A DNA stretch of 64,000 nt, taken from assembly GCF_000378225.1 (NCBI RefSeq), contig NZ_KB905141.1, positions 1-64,000 on the forward strand, in the 5' to 3' direction. A program made the position numbers and the translations under genes. This stretch comes from Methylophilus methylotrophus DSM 46235 = ATCC 53528. Its GTDB lineage: Bacteria; Pseudomonadota; Gammaproteobacteria; Burkholderiales; Methylophilaceae. A model generated the notes under the pieces. The model saw nothing but the letters and a program-made list of their open reading frames with translations, was not told the DNA's origin and did not search any database. Below are positions 36,326 to 46,551 of this stretch, piece by piece (position 1 is the stretch's first letter; each line of letters starts with the position of its first letter).

Positions 36326-36574
36326 GTGATTTACGTAGAGTTAAAGACCGTTATTTTAAAAAAACAATTGGAGTGGGGCAGAACCATCACCATTACCGAA
36401 ATTGCAGATGCCAGCGGGATCAGCCGCATGACATTACATCGAATGTTAAAAGACCAGACCTACAATGCCAGCACCGACCATTTGAATAAGCTGTGTGCTT
36501 ATTTGCAATGTGATCTGTATACATTGGTGCGCTGGGAGCCTGATATTCCAGTGCCGCAAGAGCAGGTCGCCTAG
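36326..36574 (+). CDS. Small Cro/C1-type helix-turn-helix regulator
   Basis: 82 residues from the GTG at 36326, five bases after AGGAA; a TTG at 36311 is in frame but would sit upstream of that site. ITEIADASGISRMTLHRMLKD (about residues 22-42) is a clear helix-turn-helix, followed by a HLNKLCAYLQCDLYTLV segment typical of compact HTH_26-like proteins. There is no ligand domain. Its targets are unknown. It is a single-gene unit with its own terminator. Confidence 0.8.
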   Translation: MIYVELKTVILKKQLEWGRTITITEIADASGISRMTLHRMLKDQTYNASTDHLNKLCAYLQCDLYTLVRWEPDIPVPQEQVA

Positions 36575-36581
36575 GTCCTAT

Positions 36582-36611
36582 AAAACCTCCGATGTCTTCG
36601 GAGGTTTTTTT
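36582..36611 (+). terminator. Terminator after HTH gene
   Basis: Stem AAACCTCCGA/TCGGAGGTTT (36583-36592, 36598-36607) followed by T, 8 bp after the stop codon. Confidence 0.9.
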
Positions 36612-36850
36612 ATGCTGGCCAATATTTACGGTGGATTCCATCTTTTCTTGAATAATCTTTTTTTGCATCAATCACAGCCTAACTTCCTTTTTTGCCCATG
36701 GGGCCACTATCCATATGGCTTAGCGGGCAATACCACTCAAGTACGCATCAGGCGAACAGTGAAGATAACTGGTTTTTTCCGCTTTTTTTAAGCGATGCAT
36801 CTGCCTCAGAGTTTTGAATAATAAGAGAAAATTTTTGGAATTCTCTTTAT

Positions 36851-39800
36851 ATGAAACACTCGCCAGGCCATTTGCAATCCGCCGCTGCCGCAACTGCGCA
36901 GGATTGCAGCCATTGGATGCAAGCGCTGATGCAAGCCTGGAAAGAGGGCGAGTGGGTGCAGTGCCTGACGCTGGCGCAAAAGATTACGCGTGAGTTTCCT
37001 GAAGAAGGCCTGGCCTGGAAGTTACTGGGCAGCCTGTATCAACAACAAGATCATTTAACGGCAGCCGCTGAGGCTTTTTTGCAGGCAAGCAAGTACCTGA
37101 AAAAGGATGCCGAAGTCCTTTATAACCTGGCCAATGTCTATGCACAACTGCAAGACGATGCACAAGCCATCAAATATTATCGCCAGACACTCAAGTTAAA
37201 CCCCGCTTTCAGCCAGGCCTATGCTAACTGGGCTAGCGTGCTGAAACAGACCGGGAAGTTGAAAGAGGCAGAAAAAGTGTTGCGCCGCGGCCTGAATATT
37301 CATCAGCAGGATGGCCGTGTCAATTTTGAACTGGCGACCTTGCTGCATGAAGCAGAAAAGCCATTGGAAGCAATTCAATATTATCGTGAAGCGGTGGAGA
37401 TTGAACCCGATAATGCCGTCATCTTTTTCAATATGGCGGTGGCCCTGGAGCAATTGGGCAATACCACAGAAGCGATTGATGCTTTTCAGCAGACAATAGC
37501 TCTCCAACGCGACTATGTACAGGCTTATAGCCATCTGGGTGCGCTGTATTTGCAACATGGTGATACAGAAGAAGCTGAACAGTGGTTATTGGCTGGCCTG
37601 GCATTGGATCCTGCCGAGTTATCATTATTGAAAAACCTGGCCAAACTTTATCGCGCAACCCACCGCATGCGGGAATACCAGGCTTATATTGACCAGATCA
37701 TGCTGAAACAGGATTTCAGTGCTGAGGCACTCAATAACCTGGCCACTGAAATGTTCAACCAGCATTTATATGCTGAGGCTGAAGCTTATTGCCACAAAGC
37801 GTTGCAAGCTGATCCAGATAACCCTTATGTACAAGCCAACCTGGGCCTGATTGAGAATGCCAGGAATGCCTTCGACAAAGCTTGCCAGTACTTTGAAAAA
37901 GCCCTGGAGCAGTTGCCGGACTCTGAGAGTGTATTGAGTAATTATGGCATCAGCCTGCGTATGCTGGGCCGCTACACAGAAGCGATTGCTAAACTAGAAC
38001 AAGCCTTGCAGATTCATCCTGAATTTATGGCGGGTTACATCAACCTGGCCAATGTTTACCTGGATATGGGGCAGATTGAGACCACCATCCGTACCCTGCA
38101 AAAAGCACTCCTCATCGAACCTGGCCATATGATGGCACTTAGAAACCTGCTGTTTGCCAACAGTTACAGCAATACCTTGCCGCTCAATGAGAGCCTGGAT
38201 TACGCCCATAGACTCGGCGCGGCCATGATGAAGGAAGTGACGCCTTATGATAGCTGGCACGTCCATGCCCAGGAGCAACGCATCCGTATTGGCCTGGTTT
38301 CTGCCGATTTACGTAAACACCCTGTTGGCTATTTCCTGCACCAGTGGTTGCAGACATTTGATGCCAGCCGACTGGAGATTTATGGATATTCCACAGATGG
38401 TCGTGAAGATGCGTTCTCGCACGAACTCAAAGACTTATGTAACCAGTGGCGTTCGCTGGCTGGCCTGACCGATGTCCAGGCAGCCAAGCACATCCGTGAA
38501 GACGGTATCCATATCCTGCTGGATTTGTCTGGTTTATCTGGTGGTACACGGTTGCCTATTTTTGCCTATAAACCTGCCCCGGTACAGGCGACATGGCTGG
38601 GATACTGGGGGACAACTGGTTTGCCGGTCATGGACTATGTGATTGCCGATCCAGTCAGTATCAATGCCGAGGTAGCCAAACAATTTACCGAGCAGGTGGT
38701 GCACCTGCCACACACACGCATGTGTTTCACTGCGCCGCCGTTTGAGATTGAAGTGAGTCCCTTACCAGCACTGAGTACCGGTGCCGTCAGCTTTGGTTGT
38801 TTTCAGAACTACAGCAAAGTCAGCGATGAGGTATTGGCCTGCTGGGGCGAAATCCTGCAAGCACTGCCCAACGCCCGATTGTTTTGGCAAACCAAGGCTT
38901 TCAGCGATCAATTGATCTGCGAACAGGCCCTGGCAAGATTGGCAAAATATGGCATTGCAGCCACACGCTGCACCTTGTACGGGATGGTGGCAAGGGAAGA
39001 ATACTTGCGTAATCATCACCAAATTGATGTGATCCTGGATACATTCCCGTTTACGGGCGGTACGACCACCTGCGAAGCGTTGTGGATGGGTGTGCCTACC
39101 GTGACTTTATCAGGTGATACCTTGATTGCCCGCCAAGGCGCCAGTTTCATGCATTGTGCCGGTTTGCCGGATTGGATTGCCAACACACGTGAAGAATATG
39201 TGCACAAGGCGATTACTTTCGCCAGTGATCTGGATGCCTTGTCCTTACTACGGGCACAGTTGCGCGCACAGGTGTTGGCCTCACCATTAATGAATGCACA
39301 ACAGTTTGCGCAGGATTTTGAGCAATTACTGTTTGACCTGTGGCAACAGGTGCTGCCTACCTTAAAGCCACAGCAATTGTTGGCAAAGGCACCAGTGCAT
39401 GAAGCTTTTTCCGGCAGTGAGCTCGTCTGGGTGGTCAGTGCCACACGCATGACAGAAGCCGATTTCTGGTGTGATTCTGCCTTGGGCCGTTCACTCAAGC
39501 GCCATATGCAGCAGGATAAGCGCCTGGTGCCAGTGGTTGCCTATGAAAATACCCGCGGCTTATCCGAAGTGTTTAATGAAGCCATCGCAGCTGCGCCAGA
39601 GAATGCACTGCTGGTCTTGATCCACGACGATGTCTGGCTTGATGAAAATACTTTTGTACACACCATACAACGTGGGCTCACACACTATGATGTGATCGGT
39701 GTGGCTGGTAACGCACGCATACAACCTGGCCAGCCTGGCTGGTGCTTTATTGATTTGCAGTTTACCTGGGACGATGCCAAATACCTGCGCGGTGCAGTCA

Positions 39801-42800
39801 GCCATGGCATGCACGCGTTTGGGCCGTCTTCCAGTTATGGCGATGCTGCTGGGGAATGTCAGCTCATGGACGGTGTGTTCCTTGCGGCGCACAAGAAAAC
39901 ACTATTAGAAAGTGGCGTACGGTTTGATCCCCAATTCGAATTTCATTTCTATGATCTGGATTTTTGCCGTACGGCTACCCGTGCCGGTTTGAAGCTCGGT
40001 GTGTGGCCTGTGCGTATGACCCACCAAAGTGGCGGCGCGTTTGGTAGCGCACGCTGGCGTGAAACTTACCTGAGCTATCGTCAAAAATGGGAGCCTGTAC
40101 AGGTTGAGCAACCGGCTTCTAGCGCCTTGCAAGACTCCATGGCAGAAGTGTTCGACTTGGCCTCAGCCGCACAGCAACAGGGGGATTTAAATACAGCCAG
40201 ACAGCTTTACCAGGAAATTCTGGCGGTGGATGCCCAGCATGCGCTAGCGATGCATAACCTGGGCCTGATTGAATGGCATACAGGCCAGCAGACACAAGCT
40301 ATTGCACACTTTGCCCAAGCATATGCTCTGGCGCCTGCACAATGGCAATTGTTGAGCAGCTATCTCACAGCCTTACACGCTACTCATGAACAGCATGCGC
40401 TGCAGCAAGTCGTGGTACAAGCCATGCGGAATGGCCAGCATGTGCAAGCATTGCAAGCCCTGATGCAGGAGTGGCAGATCGCTCTGCCGGAAGCTGCAAC
40501 AAACACACAACCTTCAAACCAGCAACAAGAGGCGGTGCTCAAGCTGTTTGAACAACAGGATTACGCACAGATGGAGCAAGTCTTGCAGGCTTTGCTGCAA
40601 GAGTATCCTGCATGGCTTGGTGGCTGGAAAATGCTGGCTGATGTGCTGATGATCCAGAAAAAGGATGCGCGTGACGCCGCGGCACAAGCACTGTTGCTGA
40701 ATGCCGGGGATGCAGAGGAGCATTGCTATTATGGCCTGGTGCTCAAAGCGCAGAATGATCTTGCAGCTGCAGCTGAAGCTTTCAGAAATGCCATCCAGCT
40801 TAAGCCTGACTATGCAGCGGCCTATAACAATTTGGGTATTGTGCTCAAAGATCTTGGTGAAGTCGAACAAGCGATGCGGCAATTCAAGCAGGCTTTGTTG
40901 ATGAAGCCTGAGTATGCGGACTGTTTCAGTAACCTGCTATTTTGCATGACCCATGCTGAAAGCGTAGATATTGCCGCCTTGCAGCAAGCACATGCCGCCT
41001 ATGCCGAGTTATACGAAGCCCCTTTGAAAGCACATTGGCAGCCACACGCCAATTCGCGGGATGCGCAACGTCCATTGCGTGTAGGATTTGTCTCTGCAGA
41101 TTTACGGGCACACTCAGTGGCGCATTTCCTGCTGCCTTTACTGCCGACACTGGCACAAGATAACACACTGGTATTGTTTGCTTACGCCAATTACACGCTC
41201 GAAGATGAATTCACAGCCGAGATGCGGCCTTATTTTAAACAGTGGCGCGTCGTTGCAGATTTATCTGATGAAGCGCTGGCAGACTGCATCCGTGCAGATG
41301 GCATTGATATCCTGATTGATTTGTCTGGCCATACGTCAGGCAACCGTTTACTTACTTTTGCCAGAAAACCGGCACCTGTACAGGCCAGCTGGCTGGGTTA
41401 CCTCAATAGTACAGGCCTGACCGCTATCGATTATTACCTGGCCGATAGCGCCTTGTTGCCGCCTGGTCAGTTTGATCAGCAGTTCAGCGAGAAGCTGGTA
41501 CAGCTGCCAGTGAATGCGCCCTTTGAGCCGCATCCGCAAGCACCGGCAGTGAATGACTTGCCTGCATTAACTAATGGATATTTAACCTTTGGTTGCTTTA
41601 ACCGTCCGAACAAAATTACCCGCAGCGCGGTTCAGCATTGGGCCACATTGATGCAAGCTTATCCTGGTAGCCGCATGGTGCTGGGCGGCATGGGGGAAGC
41701 GGACAGTTATCTACATCTGCAAGACTGGTTTGCGCAGGCAGGGATTACGTCAGACCGCTTGTCGTTTTACCCACGCACAGACATGGTGAGTTATCTGCAG
41801 CAATACCACCTTGTGGATGTCTGCCTGGATACATTCCCTTCCAATGGCGTGACTACAACCGCGCATGCCTTATGGATGGGCGTACCAACCCTATGCGTGG
41901 CGGGTGACCGTCTGGCCAGCCGGGGTGCCATGGCCCTGATGCAGCATCTGGGTTTAAAGGACTGGGTGGCCGACCAGCCGCAGCAACTGCTGCAACAAGC
42001 ACACCATGTACTTTCTGATTTACAGGCGTTGGCAGCCTTGCGTGCAGCGCTACGCACACGCTTTGCCGATTCGCCGGTGGCAAAACCTGGCCCGTTGGCG
42101 CGCGCATTATCACAAGCGCTACGCCATATGTGGCAAGCCTGGTGCCAAGGCCAAGCGGCTACCCCATTTGCAATTTCTTTGAACTCTCCTGTCACAACAG
42201 TGACTGAAACCCCTGATAAAGGTCATTCTATGAACACAACACTCAACCAAGCGCCTCCAGCAAACGCACTACAGGATTCTATTGCAGAGGTATTTACACT
42301 GGCAGTTCAAATGCAGGAGAAAGGCGAGTTTGCACAGGCGATGGGCTTGTATCAGGAAATTTTGCGCATTGATGCCAAGCATGCGGCGACCTATTTCCAG
42401 CTGGGCCTGCTGGCGCAGCAGTCAGGCAAGGCAGAGGAAACCCTGCCTTTGCTTGAACAGGCCGTGATCCTGGCGCCACAACAGCCTGCTTACTGGCGTG
42501 CTTATGTTGAAGTGTTATCGCTGACCGCCCCTAACAATGAAGTGCTGGATGTGATCACTTTTGCCCGCCAGAATGGCCTGGCTGCCGCCGAAGCTGATGC
42601 CTTGCAACAACAGTATAGCCAGCAAGCTGAAGCGGCAACGGCGGTCCGCAAAGGCCCTTATATTTACCGTGCAGAAGATAATTTCTACCAACGTGCGCAG
42701 ACAGAGTCGTTTGGTTACCAGGATGTAGGCAATGCCGAACAGCGCCTGTATGACATGATCCGCCAGTCTCGCGACAAGAGCGTATTCTCTACTGAATTGT

Positions 42801-44332
42801 CAGCCAAAGCGACGGATTGGCCGAGTTACTATCATTTGACGTCACAGCGTGCCAACCTGTTACGCCCGTTTGCTGACAAGATTGCCAACGGAAAGGTGCT
42901 CGAACTGGGTGCCGGTTGCGGTGCGATTACGCGCTTCCTGGGGGAGCTGGGTGGAGAGGTGGTTGCGCTGGAAGGAAGCCCGAATCGTGCCCGTGTCATT
43001 GGTCAGCGTTGTGCAGATCTCAACAATGTGACCATTTATTCTGACCTGATCCAGTCATTTGAAACCGACGAGAAATTTGATGTGGTGACGTTGATCGGCG
43101 TGCTTGAATATGCCCAGGTGTATGTCAAAGAGGCAGATCCTTTGCGCTTCCTGCTTCAAACAGCAAAGTCTTTCCTGAAGGAAGACGGCATGCTGATTGT
43201 CGCGATTGAGAACCAGCTGGGCCTGAAGTATTTCTGCGGCGCACCAGAAGACCATATGGGGCAGGCCATGTATGGTATCAATGATTCTTACAGCACCACC
43301 AGCCCGATTACCTTTGGCCGCGTGGAGCTGGATGCATTGATCCGCAGTGCCGGTTTTGAAACCACTGAATTGTATGTGCCGTTGCCTGACTACAAAACCC
43401 CGGTCAGCGTGATTTACCCTGAAGGTTTTAACCAGGCACACCGTGAGGCTGGCTGGGATGTCGGTGCTTTGGCAGCAGGCTCTGTGGTGCATGACAGGCA
43501 ATCCCCACGCCATCCTACGTTTTCACTGGAAAATGCCTGGCAGGTGATTGCGCGAAATAATCTGGTGGAAGATGTGGCCAACTCATTTATGTTTGTGGCT
43601 TACCCGCAACGCCAGAGTGGCAAATTACACCCTGATATTTTGGCAGCCCATTACGGCAGCCAGCGCCAGGCAGTGTTTAGCAAGGAAACCCAGTTTGTGC
43701 ATGATGGGCAGGGTGTGGTGACACGCACACGTAATACCGGCGACACTGCACAACTGTTGCAGGCCGCCTGGGAGCAGGCGCCTTATCATGGTGGACAGCT
43801 GTGGATGGATAAATTGACACAGCTCATGAATCGTCCTGGCTGGCGTGTAGAAGACCTGGCCGCTTGGGCTTCGCCTTGGCTGAAAGGCCTGGAAGCTGCC
43901 ACCCTCACTGCTGGCAAAACCTTGCCTGAGTTTGCGGGGTATTCAGCGTTATTGCCTTCGCAGTATTTTGATGCCACACCGACTAACTTTGTCATGGACA
44001 AGAGCGGGCAGGGACATTTCTTTGACCTGGAGTGGGATTTTGCGATTCCTTTGCCTGTGGCATTTGTGGCATTGCGTGGTTTGTTCCTCACCTTGCATCG
44101 CGTTCGCAGTTGTGCCAAACCACATGCCAGCACGCCAAGCAATATTGGCAGCCTGACGCTGGCGGTGCTGGAACTCAATGGCTACCACTATAGGGATGAC
44201 CAGTTGCAGGCCTTTATCAGCGTGTTTAACCGCCTGCAAAATATGACGCAAGGTGCCCCTGAGCATCAGGTGAATGGTTTAACCGCCGAGTTTACGCGTG
44301 CAGAGTTGCCTGTACGTCAATTGTTTACTTAA
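36851..44332 (+). CDS. Giant TPR protein with two GT41, one GT2-like and one methyltransferase domain
   Basis: 2,493 residues, one unbroken frame. Order: many TPRs (about 30-450); GT41 domain 1 (about 477-836; IGLVSADLRKHPVGYF, LDTFPFTGGTTTCEALWMGVP); GT2/StrF-like domain (about 857-1080; LIHDDVWLD, MDGVFLA); TPRs; GT41 domain 2 (about 1406-1766; VGFVSADLRAHSVAHF, LDTFPSNGVTTTAHALWMGVP); a short TPR block; a class I methyltransferase domain with VLELGAGCGAITRFLG near 2014, and a ~400-residue end. GT41 enzymes (O-GlcNAc transferase, SPINDLY) transfer sugars to Ser/Thr of proteins in the cytoplasm. The block starting SALQDSMAEVF/NALQDSIAEVF recurs, showing internal duplication. Upstream of the phosphonate operon and flagellin, so flagellin is a likely acceptor, by inference. 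Confidence 0.85.
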   Translation: MKHSPGHLQSAAAATAQDCSHWMQALMQAWKEGEWVQCLTLAQKITREFPEEGLAWKLLGSLYQQQDHLTAAAEAFLQASKYLKKDAEVLYNLANVYAQLQDDAQAIKYYRQTLKLNPAFSQAYANWASVLKQTGKLKEAEKVLRRGLNIHQQDGRVNFELATLLHEAEKPLEAIQYYREAVEIEPDNAVIFFNMAVALEQLGNTTEAIDAFQQTIALQRDYVQAYSHLGALYLQHGDTEEAEQWLLAGLALDPAELSLLKNLAKLYRATHRMREYQAYIDQIMLKQDFSAEALNNLATEMFNQHLYAEAEAYCHKALQADPDNPYVQANLGLIENARNAFDKACQYFEKALEQLPDSESVLSNYGISLRMLGRYTEAIAKLEQALQIHPEFMAGYINLANVYLDMGQIETTIRTLQKALLIEPGHMMALRNLLFANSYSNTLPLNESLDYAHRLGAAMMKEVTPYDSWHVHAQEQRIRIGLVSADLRKHPVGYFLHQWLQTFDASRLEIYGYSTDGREDAFSHELKDLCNQWRSLAGLTDVQAAKHIREDGIHILLDLSGLSGGTRLPIFAYKPAPVQATWLGYWGTTGLPVMDYVIADPVSINAEVAKQFTEQVVHLPHTRMCFTAPPFEIEVSPLPALSTGAVSFGCFQNYSKVSDEVLACWGEILQALPNARLFWQTKAFSDQLICEQALARLAKYGIAATRCTLYGMVAREEYLRNHHQIDVILDTFPFTGGTTTCEALWMGVPTVTLSGDTLIARQGASFMHCAGLPDWIANTREEYVHKAITFASDLDALSLLRAQLRAQVLASPLMNAQQFAQDFEQLLFDLWQQVLPTLKPQQLLAKAPVHEAFSGSELVWVVSATRMTEADFWCDSALGRSLKRHMQQDKRLVPVVAYENTRGLSEVFNEAIAAAPENALLVLIHDDVWLDENTFVHTIQRGLTHYDVIGVAGNARIQPGQPGWCFIDLQFTWDDAKYLRGAVSHGMHAFGPSSSYGDAAGECQLMDGVFLAAHKKTLLESGVRFDPQFEFHFYDLDFCRTATRAGLKLGVWPVRMTHQSGGAFGSARWRETYLSYRQKWEPVQVEQPASSALQDSMAEVFDLASAAQQQGDLNTARQLYQEILAVDAQHALAMHNLGLIEWHTGQQTQAIAHFAQAYALAPAQWQLLSSYLTALHATHEQHALQQVVVQAMRNGQHVQALQALMQEWQIALPEAATNTQPSNQQQEAVLKLFEQQDYAQMEQVLQALLQEYPAWLGGWKMLADVLMIQKKDARDAAAQALLLNAGDAEEHCYYGLVLKAQNDLAAAAEAFRNAIQLKPDYAAAYNNLGIVLKDLGEVEQAMRQFKQALLMKPEYADCFSNLLFCMTHAESVDIAALQQAHAAYAELYEAPLKAHWQPHANSRDAQRPLRVGFVSADLRAHSVAHFLLPLLPTLAQDNTLVLFAYANYTLEDEFTAEMRPYFKQWRVVADLSDEALADCIRADGIDILIDLSGHTSGNRLLTFARKPAPVQASWLGYLNSTGLTAIDYYLADSALLPPGQFDQQFSEKLVQLPVNAPFEPHPQAPAVNDLPALTNGYLTFGCFNRPNKITRSAVQHWATLMQAYPGSRMVLGGMGEADSYLHLQDWFAQAGITSDRLSFYPRTDMVSYLQQYHLVDVCLDTFPSNGVTTTAHALWMGVPTLCVAGDRLASRGAMALMQHLGLKDWVADQPQQLLQQAHHVLSDLQALAALRAALRTRFADSPVAKPGPLARALSQALRHMWQAWCQGQAATPFAISLNSPVTTVTETPDKGHSMNTTLNQAPPANALQDSIAEVFTLAVQMQEKGEFAQAMGLYQEILRIDAKHAATYFQLGLLAQQSGKAEETLPLLEQAVILAPQQPAYWRAYVEVLSLTAPNNEVLDVITFARQNGLAAAEADALQQQYSQQAEAATAVRKGPYIYRAEDNFYQRAQTESFGYQDVGNAEQRLYDMIRQSRDKSVFSTELSAKATDWPSYYHLTSQRANLLRPFADKIANGKVLELGAGCGAITRFLGELGGEVVALEGSPNRARVIGQRCADLNNVTIYSDLIQSFETDEKFDVVTLIGVLEYAQVYVKEADPLRFLLQTAKSFLKEDGMLIVAIENQLGLKYFCGAPEDHMGQAMYGINDSYSTTSPITFGRVELDALIRSAGFETTELYVPLPDYKTPVSVIYPEGFNQAHREAGWDVGALAAGSVVHDRQSPRHPTFSLENAWQVIARNNLVEDVANSFMFVAYPQRQSGKLHPDILAAHYGSQRQAVFSKETQFVHDGQGVVTRTRNTGDTAQLLQAAWEQAPYHGGQLWMDKLTQLMNRPGWRVEDLAAWASPWLKGLEAATLTAGKTLPEFAGYSALLPSQYFDATPTNFVMDKSGQGHFFDLEWDFAIPLPVAFVALRGLFLTLHRVRSCAKPHASTPSNIGSLTLAVLELNGYHYRDDQLQAFISVFNRLQNMTQGAPEHQVNGLTAEFTRAELPVRQLFT

Positions 44333-44350
44333 TCCTGACCAACATTGATA

Positions 44351-44383
44351 AAAAGCATGCGCAGTGATGTGCATGCTTTTTTT
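44351..44383 (+). terminator. Terminator after giant glycosyltransferase
   Basis: A 10-bp stem AAAAGCATGC/GCATGCTTTT (44351-44360, 44371-44380) with a 10-base loop and trailing T. Confidence 0.85.
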
Positions 44384-44410
44384 GTATAGAAATCAGAACG
44401 CAAGACCATA

Positions 44411-44437
44411 AAAAATCCGGCACGAGGCCGGATTTTT
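44411..44437 (-). terminator. Terminator of the phosphonate operon
   Basis: A 10-bp stem AAAAATCCGG/CCGGATTTTT (44411-44420, 44428-44437). It is symmetrical, so on the minus strand it has a T-run and ends the operon 18 bp after its last stop codon; it could also act on the plus strand. Confidence 0.85.
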
Positions 44438-44454
44438 TAATGAGTGATGTCAGC

Positions 44455-45846
44455 CTAAAACATGGTTTCCATGCAACGGCGGATATGCGGGATAGAGCCG
44501 CCCGGATTAGGCGTATATTTACTGAGCTTGGCCAGGGTAGCTAATGCTTTGTCTGCCTTTTGTTGCAGGCAGTAGACTTCGGTCAGGTTGCTTAAGGGAA
44601 TAGCAGGATTCTCTTGTGCCAGTAATACCGCTTTTTCGAGTAGCAGTTCAGCATCTTCCAGTTGCCCTTGATTTACCAGCAGGGTGCCCAGGTCGTTATA
44701 TGGTTCCCAGCAGCAGCTATCTTTCTTGATCAATTCCAGCATCAACTGGGTCGATAACTTCAAATCACCTTCTGCAGCCAATTTTTCGGCATGCTGGTAG
44801 GTGATGCGGTCGATATCGACTTGCGCCTTGATAGCTGGCGTCGGTAATTCAGTTTCACCAGACAAGGCTGCTTCGATATTATCTGCAATCAAGGTGGCAC
44901 TTTGTCCTAAATGGGCAAACTGGTGCTGTTTATTGAAGGCGATTTGCTGCTGGTACTCCGCAGAGTGCTGCAGCACGTGTTCTACGGTTTTGCGCAAGTC
45001 TGCTCTCACTGTTTTAATCACGTAATCATAGGGCACACTGGCGTGGCGCGGTGGGTTGGTATCCGGGATCAGCCAGTCGGTCACGGCAATGCCCGGCACA
45101 TCCAGTAGCAAGGCTTCGGTCAGTACGCTGGACTCATCCGAGACCATCACATCGGCCAGGCCCAAGCAGTACATGATGCTGATTTCACGGTCTATCACAT
45201 ACACGTTGTCTGCGCAGTTTCTGTGCAAGGCATCCATCTCGTCAATATTGTTTAATACCCAGCGGTATTTTTCTGACCAGGGGGCCTGTTTTAGCAATAG
45301 GTTGACCGGTAGGTCCTTCAGGCTTTGCACAAACTCGTCCTGCTTGCCGTGGTTTTCCCATGAAGGGGCATAGAGGATGGAATGCTCGTATTTGAGCCCC
45401 AGTTGTTCGCGCAATTTCTGTGCTTCCTGCTTGAATGTCTCCTGGTTACGGTACACCAGGTCTGCTTTGGGCCAGCCCAGATCAAACATCCCCAGCTTGG
45501 GACGTGCTTGGTTGAAGTTGGCTTGTGTTTGCCAACGCTCTACCCAGGCTGGTCCTGGCAAGATACCCATGTCAAAGGCGGTCCAGGGTTCGTAATGCCA
45601 GAAGTGTGGCCAGATATCGTGACGCTGCGCCAGGTCATGCAGTAACACGACTGAGAAACCGGCGTTGGGTTTACAGGCGTGCTCGCAATACACACCGACT
45701 TCGGCATATTGCTTGGAGTCCATGCTCCATTGTACCGGGTAACCGCGGTTGGCTATTTCATCGGCCACAGGCGCTAATGCCTGGCGCTCACAATTGTCGG
45801 TATAAAAGAAGGTGAACACGGGACGACGTGAATTTGTATTCGTCAT
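44455..45846 (-). CDS. CDP-glycerol phosphotransferase-like protein with C-terminal TPRs
   Basis: 463 residues. About 1-330 match the TagB/TagF type of CDP-alcohol transferase: ILYAPSWENHGK near 155 and VSDESSVLTEALLLDVPG near 240. The last ~110 residues hold TPR-like helices (CWEPYNDLGTLLVNQGQLEDAE). Known relatives transfer glycerol phosphate from CDP-glycerol to wall or capsule polymers. Here the upstream genes are expected to make CMP-aminoethylphosphonate rather than CDP-glycerol, so this may be the transferase that places phosphonate, with release of CMP, on a glycan. That is inference. It is the last gene of the operon, 6 bp after the methyltransferase. Confidence 0.75.
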   Translation of the reverse strand: MTNTNSRRPVFTFFYTDNCERQALAPVADEIANRGYPVQWSMDSKQYAEVGVYCEHACKPNAGFSVVLLHDLAQRHDIWPHFWHYEPWTAFDMGILPGPAWVERWQTQANFNQARPKLGMFDLGWPKADLVYRNQETFKQEAQKLREQLGLKYEHSILYAPSWENHGKQDEFVQSLKDLPVNLLLKQAPWSEKYRWVLNNIDEMDALHRNCADNVYVIDREISIMYCLGLADVMVSDESSVLTEALLLDVPGIAVTDWLIPDTNPPRHASVPYDYVIKTVRADLRKTVEHVLQHSAEYQQQIAFNKQHQFAHLGQSATLIADNIEAALSGETELPTPAIKAQVDIDRITYQHAEKLAAEGDLKLSTQLMLELIKKDSCCWEPYNDLGTLLVNQGQLEDAELLLEKAVLLAQENPAIPLSNLTEVYCLQQKADKALATLAKLSKYTPNPGGSIPHIRRCMETMF

Positions 45847-45852
45847 GATGGT

Positions 45853-46551
45853 TTATCCATGCAAGCGTTTTGAGAAAATGACACTGAAACGATATTGGCT
45901 TTGTGCATAATTAGGCACGCAGCTTTCAAATACTTGGTGAGGTTTGCCAGGCAATTGATTGGCAAACCAGTCAGGGCTGTAATAGGTATGGTGCAAGCCG
46001 CGGTATTTTTCTTCATATTCCGCCTCGCTCAGTGCATCGCGGCGGGCACGTTCACATTCTTCTTTAGTCGCGGCATGTGGGATATCCAGTATGGCAACGC
46101 CAACCTTGGCTTTTTGCCACATGGCATGGAACACTTCGGCGGCCATCGCTTCGTCAAAATAATGAAATACGCTATTGGCGATGACAAAATCGTATTTAGG
46201 ATCGATGGCCATGGTTTGTGCCGATTGTGCACTGAAGTCGCCATCCGGCATGGCTTGTTGAGCCGCTTCAATCAATCCGGCTGCATAATCCAGCCCGCCT
46301 ACTTTAAGGGGATATTGCTGACGCAAAGCATATAAAAATGCACCGGCACCGCAACCGACCTCAAAGACAGAATCACCGGACTGCATGCCCAGTTTTTCGC
46401 TGATGCGGCGGGTGTATTCCTGCCAGTCAGGCAGGGCGATTTTGCCTGCACCGCTATCAAAGCCGTCCAGTGCAATCAGCGTATCCAGCGTGATGGCATG
46501 TTGCGGTTGCAAGCTGCGTTTTTCCCAAATGTTTTGCCAAAGGTTACTCAT
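45853..46551 (-). CDS. Class I SAM-dependent methyltransferase
   Basis: 232 residues. VFEVGCGAGAFLYAL near residue 62 is the S-adenosylmethionine motif I, with GLDYAAG after it and NSVFHYF as motif IV. The C-terminal part is more variable (YYSPDWFANQLPG). The substrate is not evident. In this operon the N of aminoethylphosphonate, a nucleotide-bound form of it, or a sugar would make sense. The start overlaps the previous gene's stop by four bases (ATGA). Confidence 0.8.
   Translation of the reverse strand: MSNLWQNIWEKRSLQPQHAITLDTLIALDGFDSGAGKIALPDWQEYTRRISEKLGMQSGDSVFEVGCGAGAFLYALRQQYPLKVGGLDYAAGLIEAAQQAMPDGDFSAQSAQTMAIDPKYDFVIANSVFHYFDEAMAAEVFHAMWQKAKVGVAILDIPHAATKEECERARRDALSEAEYEEKYRGLHHTYYSPDWFANQLPGKPHQVFESCVPNYAQSQYRFSVIFSKRLHG

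Noticed and set aside
36495-36791. 98-codon plus-strand frame overlapping the HTH gene and its terminator
   Set aside because: It runs through a clear Rho-independent terminator and overlaps a better-supported gene.
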